The notes under the pieces were generated by a model, which worked only from the letters and a program-made list of their open reading frames with translations, did not search any database and was not told the DNA's origin. Both the position numbers and the translations under genes were made by a program. Source: Hyphomicrobiales bacterium (GTDB lineage: Bacteria; Pseudomonadota; Alphaproteobacteria; Rhizobiales; Rhizobiaceae). Taken from it: 64,000 nt of DNA. The DNA lies in NCBI GenBank assembly GCA_900472295.1, contig UCIA01000002.1, positions 868,001 through 932,000 of the forward strand, written 5' to 3'. Each line of letters opens with the position of its first letter. Position 1 is the stretch's first letter. Positions 59,680 to 64,000 of the stretch are shown in pieces.

Positions 59680-60621
59680 CTACTGGGCGGGAGCAGGTTG
59701 TGCGGCAGGCGGTGCCGGCGGCGCTGCCGGCTTTGCGTCCGTACCATCCGGGCTGCGGAAGAAGCGGAAGAACTCCGAGCTCGGCGACAGAACCATCGTC
59801 GTCCCGGTGTTGTCCAGCGCCGTGCCATAGGCATTCATCGACCGGTAGAAGTCGAAGAACGCCGGATCGCGCTTGTAGGCATCGGCAAAGGTCGCACTGC
59901 GCTGGGCTTCGCCCTCACCGCGCAGGATTTCCGATTCCTTGCGCGCCTCGGCGACGATTTCCACCACTTCGCGGTCGGCGCGGGCGGTGATGCGCTGCGC
60001 GGCCTCTTTACCGCGTGCCCTCAGCCGTTCGGCTTCGGCCAGTCGTTCGGCCTTCATGCGGTCGAAGGTCTGCTGCGACACCTCAGCCGTCAGGTCGGTC
60101 CGGCGGATGCGCACATCCTCGATCTGCAGGCCGAGCGACGTCGCGTCGGGCCTCAGCTGATCGCGCACTTCGCGCATCATCACGGCCCGCTCTTCCGAGA
60201 GTGCCGCTTCGAAATCGCGCAGACCGTAGACACGGCGCAACGCCGCATCGAGACGCGTCCGCAGCCGGGCCTCGGCCAGTGCGATCTGACCGGACACGGC
60301 GGAGCGGAACACGCGCGGATCCGAGATGCGGTAAGCGATGAAAGCGTCGACCTCGTAGAACTTGCCGCCCGAAACCTGGACGCGGATGTTGTCGAGATCG
60401 AAACGCAGCACCCTGTTTTCGATCAGTTGCACGCTGTCAGCATCGAAGAATGCGAAAGGCGCCTTGAAATAGATGCCGGGTTCATTCTTGACGTCGACGA
60501 TCTCGCCGAACCGCAGCACGAGCGCTTGCTGGCGCGCGTTGACCACGAAGACCGAGGAGTAGAGCAGGAACAGAAGCACGGCCGCGATGACGGCCAGGAT
60601 GGGAAGACGGTTAGCCATCAC
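59680..60621 (-). CDS. hflC: HflC, FtsH-associated prohibitin-like protein
   Basis: 313 residues. N-terminal anchor RLPILAVIAAVLLFLLYSSVFVV, SPFH/prohibitin domain (QQALVLRFGEIVDVKNEPGIYFKAPF), then a long Ala/Glu/Arg helical region (LAEAERLRARGKEAAQRITARADREVVEI). The C-terminus is Pro/Ala-rich. With HflK it forms the periplasm-facing complex that modulates the FtsH protease. The start overlaps the hflK stop by 4 bp. Confidence 0.95.
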   Translation of the reverse strand: MMANRLPILAVIAAVLLFLLYSSVFVVNARQQALVLRFGEIVDVKNEPGIYFKAPFAFFDADSVQLIENRVLRFDLDNIRVQVSGGKFYEVDAFIAYRISDPRVFRSAVSGQIALAEARLRTRLDAALRRVYGLRDFEAALSEERAVMMREVRDQLRPDATSLGLQIEDVRIRRTDLTAEVSQQTFDRMKAERLAEAERLRARGKEAAQRITARADREVVEIVAEARKESEILRGEGEAQRSATFADAYKRDPAFFDFYRSMNAYGTALDNTGTTMVLSPSSEFFRFFRSPDGTDAKPAAPPAPPAAQPAPAQ

Positions 60622-61742
60622 TGGGTACCTCCGGTCGTGGCGCCAAGGGGCGCCGGCGCCTTCTGCTGCAGTGCCGGCAGCGGCAGGTAGGGAACGACCC
60701 CTTGCCCATTGCCCTGTTCGACGATGACCTTGCTGGAGTCTTTCAGGACCTTCTCCATCGTTTCCAGATAGAGGCGCTTGCGCGTCACATCGGGCGCCTT
60801 GGCATATTCGTCATAGACCGAGATGAAGCGTTGCGCCTCGCCTTCGGCCTCCTGCACGACACGGTTCTTGTAGGCGGCCGCATCTTCGCGGACCTGTGCG
60901 GCCTCGCCGCGCGCCTGACCGAGTTTCTGGTTGGAATATTGGTTGGCCTGCTCGACGAACTTGTCCTCGTCCTGCTCGGCGCGCTGCACTTCGTCGAAGG
61001 CATCGGCCACTTCACGCGGCGGCGCCGCGTCCTCGATCGACACCGCGTTGACGTTCAGGCCGGCCTTGTAGCCGTCCAGCGTCGTCTGGATGATTTCACG
61101 CACCGAGGCGGCGATGCCCTGGCGGTCGTCGCGGAAGATGTCCTGGGCCGGTCGCCGGCCGACGGCTTCTCGCATGGCGCTTTCAGCGACCTGCTGCAGC
61201 ATGCCTTCGGGGTCGGAGACATCGAACAGATAGGCCCGGGGATCGGAGACCTGATAGGCCACCGAGAACTGGACGTTGACGATGTTCTGGTCGCCGGTAA
61301 GCATCAGCCCGGACGTGTTGCCGCTCGTCGCGCCGCCACCACCGATATCGACGAGCTGCTCGGCGATGTTGGCGGTTTCGACGGTTTCGATCGGCCACCA
61401 ATGGAAATGCAGGCCGGGCTGCGAGAGCTCCGCCTTCGGCGTGCCGAAGCGCAATTCGACCGCAACTTCGTCAGGCTGCACGGTGTAGACCGCCTTGAAC
61501 GCCCACAGCACAATCAGTGCTGCAGCGATCAGCGCGAAGACCGCCGGGCTGGCGCCGCCGCCGCCGGGCAGCGCACGCCGCAGCCGATCCTGGCCGCGGC
61601 GGATGATGTCTTCGAGATCGGGAGGTGTTCCCTGCGGGCCGCTGGGCCCCTTTGGTCCCTGCCCCCAGGGTCCTTGATTGTTACCGCCGCCGCCGCCGCC
61701 CCATGGGCCACCGCCACCGCCACCTTTGTCGTTCCAGGGCAT
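60618..61742 (-). CDS. hflK: HflK, FtsH-associated prohibitin-like protein
   Basis: 374 residues from ATG 61742, with AAAGGAC upstream. The Gly-rich N-terminus (MPWNDKGGGGGGPWGGGGGG) is typical of HflK. A TM helix near 85-105 follows, then the SPFH domain (VQPDEVAVELRFGTPKAELSQPGLHFHWWPIE) and a helical tail. First gene of hflK-hflC-DUF2065. Confidence 0.95.
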   Translation of the reverse strand: MPWNDKGGGGGGPWGGGGGGNNQGPWGQGPKGPSGPQGTPPDLEDIIRRGQDRLRRALPGGGGASPAVFALIAAALIVLWAFKAVYTVQPDEVAVELRFGTPKAELSQPGLHFHWWPIETVETANIAEQLVDIGGGGATSGNTSGLMLTGDQNIVNVQFSVAYQVSDPRAYLFDVSDPEGMLQQVAESAMREAVGRRPAQDIFRDDRQGIAASVREIIQTTLDGYKAGLNVNAVSIEDAAPPREVADAFDEVQRAEQDEDKFVEQANQYSNQKLGQARGEAAQVREDAAAYKNRVVQEAEGEAQRFISVYDEYAKAPDVTRKRLYLETMEKVLKDSSKVIVEQGNGQGVVPYLPLPALQQKAPAPLGATTGGTQ

Positions 61743-61896
61743 AAATGTCCTTTCGCTTGGAATTCCCTCAGCGCCGGCCTTCCGGCGCAAAAATCCAGTT
61801 GTTCTTCTATAGGGACGCCGCGACGCGCTTTCAACGCGATCCGGCACCGCAACGTCCGATTTGGGCCGCTGCAAGCAGCAAAATCAGATAAGTCGT

Positions 61897-62511
61897 CTAT
61901 GAATGCGGCGTATTGTCGAGCGGCAGGCACCAAATGGCAAAAAGCGGCTTGGCCTCCGCGCGCATGGCATGAACGATGTCAGGTGGATTATAGACCACCC
62001 CGCCGACGCCCGGCTCATGCCATGCATCGGCATTCTGTCGCCACTCCCCTTGCGAGAGGACAAGGTAAAGCTCCTCCGGCGGGTGACGGTGGTCGGGGTA
62101 GGTCGTGTGCGGCGCCATGACCGAGACTCCGATCTCGAAAGTGCTGCTGGGGACGAAGCCGCCCGGACCGACGATGAAGGAATCGGCGTAATTCTGCGCC
62201 AGCACCGCCGACTTGCGACGCTCTGCCTGATTGTTCCAATTGAGATGCGGTTCAATGTCACGCAGGGTGGCAGCGAGCTTGCCGAGATTGCCGCCGATCT
62301 TTTCGAGGTCGGCAAAGCACTCCGCAAGATGGCGACAGGCCGGTTGACGTTGGGGCGCCTCACCGCTTGTCTGGAGCGTTTCCAGCGTCCAGTTGCCAAA
62401 AATCCGCCGATGCGCAGCCTCACGCGCCGGGTCATTTCCAAGGCGCGAGCCCATCTCCGCGCTGAGCAAATCCATGAAAGTGTGGAGCGGCGGCTGATGC
62501 TTGTCCGTCAT
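61897..62511 (-). CDS. DMSP-lyase-family cupin protein (DddQ/DddL-like)
   Basis: 204 residues. The cupin core has Tyr138, His141, His143, Glu147 and Tyr149 in TYPDHRHPPEELYLVLS and His181 in PPDIVHAM, with the spacing Y-x2-H-x-H-x3-E-x-Y known from dimethylsulfoniopropionate lyases. The N-terminal helical part and the length also fit DddQ. DMSP lyases cleave DMSP to dimethyl sulfide and acrylate; related cupins of other substrates exist, so activity is not proven. It sits between a foreign-looking DHFR gene and hflK. Confidence 0.75.
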   Translation of the reverse strand: MTDKHQPPLHTFMDLLSAEMGSRLGNDPAREAAHRRIFGNWTLETLQTSGEAPQRQPACRHLAECFADLEKIGGNLGKLAATLRDIEPHLNWNNQAERRKSAVLAQNYADSFIVGPGGFVPSSTFEIGVSVMAPHTTYPDHRHPPEELYLVLSQGEWRQNADAWHEPGVGGVVYNPPDIVHAMRAEAKPLFAIWCLPLDNTPHS

Positions 62512-62584
62512 GGAGAAACCTGTGTGTGGCTGGGAAGCGCCTTACGAGAACCCTTTGTGTCGCCCACGCAGCTAGGCGCGACAG

Positions 62585-63250
62585 TTAAAGCTCTGACAAA
62601 AGATCCAACTGAGACGGCTCCAAAACAGTCTCAGGATTTGAACGCTCCATCATGGCCTCGTATCTGGCCCACGCATCCCAGACGGCTCTCTCATCAGCTG
62701 AAAATTCGTTCTTCGACGCGAACCGATGGAATGGCTTTCGCCTAACGATACAAGAAATTCTAAAGGCGTAGTCATCCGCTTCTGACTTTGGGAATTCCTT
62801 CTCAAATCGAAACCACCACTCCCTACCATCAAATTCCCGTTCGAATTTAGCATCCCCGTTTATTGGGCCACTAAATACGTCAGTCAAAAAAACAATATTT
62901 ATGTATTTATGAAATATATTATATATCTCTTCTCCACCTATTACAAAGAATTCCTTTTTTAAATTTATTATCGAGTACTGATCGGCGAGAAGTAGTGCCG
63001 TTTCCGGATTTGGCGCCCATTTTACATTCTCGGTATCCTCTATTAAATGCCGAGATAAAATGATATTTCGCCTATTTGGCAGAGGCCGACCAATGGACTC
63101 GAATGTTTTCCGCCCCATTATGACGGCATGACCTTGAGTGCGGCTTTTAAAATGCTTTAGGTCTGTCCCTAAGTGCCATGGGAGCGTGTTTTCTACGCCG
63201 ATAATTTTGTCCGGATAGCTCCGAGCCACAAGAGAAGTGGCGGAAGGCAT
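62585..63250 (-). CDS. folA: Dihydrofolate reductase, AT-rich and probably acquired
   Basis: 221 residues from ATG 63250 (MPSATSLVARSYPDKIIGVEN); an upstream start at 63274 is possible. DHFR motifs are ENTLPWHLGTDLKHFKSRTQG, VIMGRKTFESIGRPLPNRRNIILSR and FFVIGGEEIYNIF. After the DHFR core there is a C-terminal extension of roughly 50 residues (ADERAVWDAWARYEAMMERS). The DNA is strikingly AT-rich (62880-63060 especially) against its neighbours. It lies downstream of a truncated native folA and probably supplies the cell's DHFR. Confidence 0.88.
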   Translation of the reverse strand: MPSATSLVARSYPDKIIGVENTLPWHLGTDLKHFKSRTQGHAVIMGRKTFESIGRPLPNRRNIILSRHLIEDTENVKWAPNPETALLLADQYSIINLKKEFFVIGGEEIYNIFHKYINIVFLTDVFSGPINGDAKFEREFDGREWWFRFEKEFPKSEADDYAFRISCIVRRKPFHRFASKNEFSADERAVWDAWARYEAMMERSNPETVLEPSQLDLLSEL

Positions 63251-63317
63251 TCTCGTTCTAGGCTTGCCCGACAATCAAATCCCCAAGGCTGTGCAATGCA
63301 AAACAGTCAGATCGCAT

Positions 63318-63443
63318 CTAGCAACATAACAGCCGGCTCGTCGCAAATTTCAGTGCCTCTTGCAATCTCTTAGCCAAAAGCAGACCGCCGTCACGGCCGA
63401 TAACGCCATTCTCAGCGATGGCTACATAGATCGCGACGTCCAT
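63318..63443 (-). pseudogene. folA: Truncated native folA (N-terminal stub)
   Basis: The ORF from ATG 63443 reads MDVAIYVAIAENGVIGRDGG, the N-terminus of a chromosomal alphaproteobacterial DHFR, which normally continues LPWRLSxDLK. Here it diverges after about codon 21 (LLLAKRLQEALKF) and stops at 63318. Composition of the stub is GC-rich like the host. The catalytic core is missing, so it cannot be active. Confidence 0.75.
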
Positions 63444-63571
63444 CAGTTGCCATTCTCGGCGTCGCTGCGCGACAGGATCAGGCCGCCGGTGCTGAGTTCG
63501 GCGGTCGTATCATTGGCCAATACGGGCGCAGATGAAAGCGACAACGCAGCGGTCGGTACATATCGAAACAT
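63443..63571 (-). pseudogene. Truncated DUF4424 family gene (N-terminal stub)
   Basis: A 42-codon frame from ATG 63571: a signal peptide (MFRYVPTAALSLSSAPVLA), then NDTTAELSTGGLILSRSDA, the start of DUF4424 secreted proteins. It ends ENGN and a stop whose last base is the first base of the folA ATG (TGATG). Full-length members have about 300 residues, so this is a fragment joined to the DNA just before folA. Confidence 0.65.
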
Positions 63572-63602
63572 CAAAGCTCTCTCGGCTGGAATGCGCGCGA
63601 CC

Positions 63603-63711
63603 CTAGAGCATGATGCCGAAAAGTGTGAAGTGGTTTTTGGGCGACATCATGCTCTATCTCTTAATTTAGAGACGGATTCAGACTTCAGGTCGAACAGACC
63701 TGAAGCCATCC
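63603..63711. repeat. Two-hairpin interspersed repeat (second family)
   Basis: First dyad TAGAGCATGATG (63604-63615) with CATCATGCTCTA (63645-63656). Second dyad CTTCAGGTC (63683-63691) with GACCTGAAG (63697-63705), extended by GGAT/ATCC. The motif is recognisable as a repeat frequent in Mesorhizobium intergenic DNA. It separates the relics from cobF. Confidence 0.75.
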
Positions 63712-63812
63712 GGCTCTACGGTTTCCATGTGGCGTTTCAAAGCCCTTCCGCTACCGCAGGAGCATCGGGACGGTCTGGACTAACAGGTTTCGATCGGGCA
63801 GGAGTTCGCTCC

Positions 63813-64000
63813 ATGCGTACGCTTCTCGTCATCGGCATCGGCGCCGGCAATCCCGATCATATGACCGTGCAGGCCATAGATGGCCTAAACCGGGCGGACG
63901 TCCTGTTTATTCCCGACAAGGGCGCGAAAAAGAACGACCTTGCTGAATTGCGGCGCCAGATCTGTGACCGCTTCGTCACCAACCCGAACTCGCACCGGGT
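63813..64000 (+). CDS. cobF: Precorrin-6A synthase (deacetylating), N-terminal part (cut by window edge)
   Basis: The first 62 residues only: MRTLLVIGIGAGNPDHMTVQ, then AIDGLNRADVLFIPDKGAKKNDLAELRRQICDRF. This is the SAM-dependent methylase CobF, which methylates C-1 and removes the two-carbon fragment in the aerobic pathway. GCAGGAG lies about 8 nt before the ATG. It is about 60 kb away from the cobM-cobT operon at the other end of the window and has its own promoter region. Confidence 0.92.
   Translation, partial: MRTLLVIGIGAGNPDHMTVQAIDGLNRADVLFIPDKGAKKNDLAELRRQICDRFVTNPNSHR

Larger units (their letters stand above)
63251..63812. other. Relic and repeat region upstream of the DHFR gene
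   Basis: No intact gene. It holds a folA stub (63318-63443), a DUF4424 stub (63443-63571) and a two-hairpin repeat (63603-63711). The cobF leader follows, in which no B12-box-like sequence was seen. Confidence 0.7.

Noticed and set aside
63712..63812. Possible cobalamin riboswitch upstream of cobF
   Set aside because: I looked for a B12-box-like segment and the stem arrangement of the riboswitch and saw neither; the leader is short and partly taken up by an intergenic repeat.

Overview
The window looks like a chromosomal stretch of a Mesorhizobium-type alphaproteobacterium (Hyphomicrobiales, Phyllobacteriaceae). The grounds are the high G+C, the aerobic cobalamin genes (cobM, cobA, cobB, cobS, cobT, cobF), BA14K and PilZ small proteins, the order hflK-hflC-DUF2065-degP, an acdS gene beside its Lrp-type regulator, and two families of dyad-containing intergenic repeats common in this group. 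No prophage, transposase, CRISPR array or rRNA was seen. The only RNA gene is tRNA-Lys(CTT).

Layout. 1-4.3 kb: tail of a cobalamin operon with overlapping genes. 4.3-5.2 kb: an unrecognised, less GC-rich gene beside tRNA-Lys. 5.3-9.6 kb: a PhzF-like isomerase and a split MacAB-type efflux system. 9.6-15.6 kb: LprI-like protein, acdR/acdS, Nudix, endonuclease/phosphatase-like, BA14K and PilZ genes. 15.7-18.8 kb: ilvC, a TetR regulator and a divergent MarR/GST pair with three identical palindromic operators. 18.9-26 kb: a three-gene operon of a secreted caspase-TPR protein, a FAD monooxygenase and a secreted CHAT-TPR protein. 26-32 kb: HxlR/NmrA-type oxidoreductase pair, kup, pdxJ, SpoIIAA-like and RecD-like genes. 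32-38.3 kb: Co-type nitrile hydratase operon and an RND efflux operon. 38.5-45.2 kb: deaminase, LysE exporter, a fatty acid desaturase with a divergent ArsR regulator, ilvN/ilvB with an attenuator leader peptide, and a PcfJ-like protein. 45.5-50.7 kb: tmpA-tmpB phosphonate oxidation genes with a divergent LysR regulator, followed by an NTF2-FMO monooxygenase. 50.7-57.7 kb: GNAT, XRE-cupin, HerA-like, GGDEF, miaA, serB. 57.7-64 kb: degP, DUF2065, hflC, hflK, a DMSP-lyase-family cupin, an AT-rich dihydrofolate reductase, relics of the native folA and of a DUF4424 gene, a repeat, and the start of cobF.

The two strongest points for follow-up are these. (1) The caspase / flavin monooxygenase / CHAT operon puts two different caspase-fold proteases, both apparently exported and carrying TPR-type regions, around one redox enzyme. 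I do not recognise it as a described system. (2) At the folA locus the native gene survives only as its first ~21 codons. A foreign-looking AT-rich DHFR and a DMSP-lyase-like cupin now sit between this stub and hflK. Other solid observations are an ilvB leader peptide with terminator, a triple operator between the MarR and GST genes, paired operators between the desaturase and ArsR genes, and the tmpAB locus. All assignments come from reading the sequence and from family knowledge; no database search was run.
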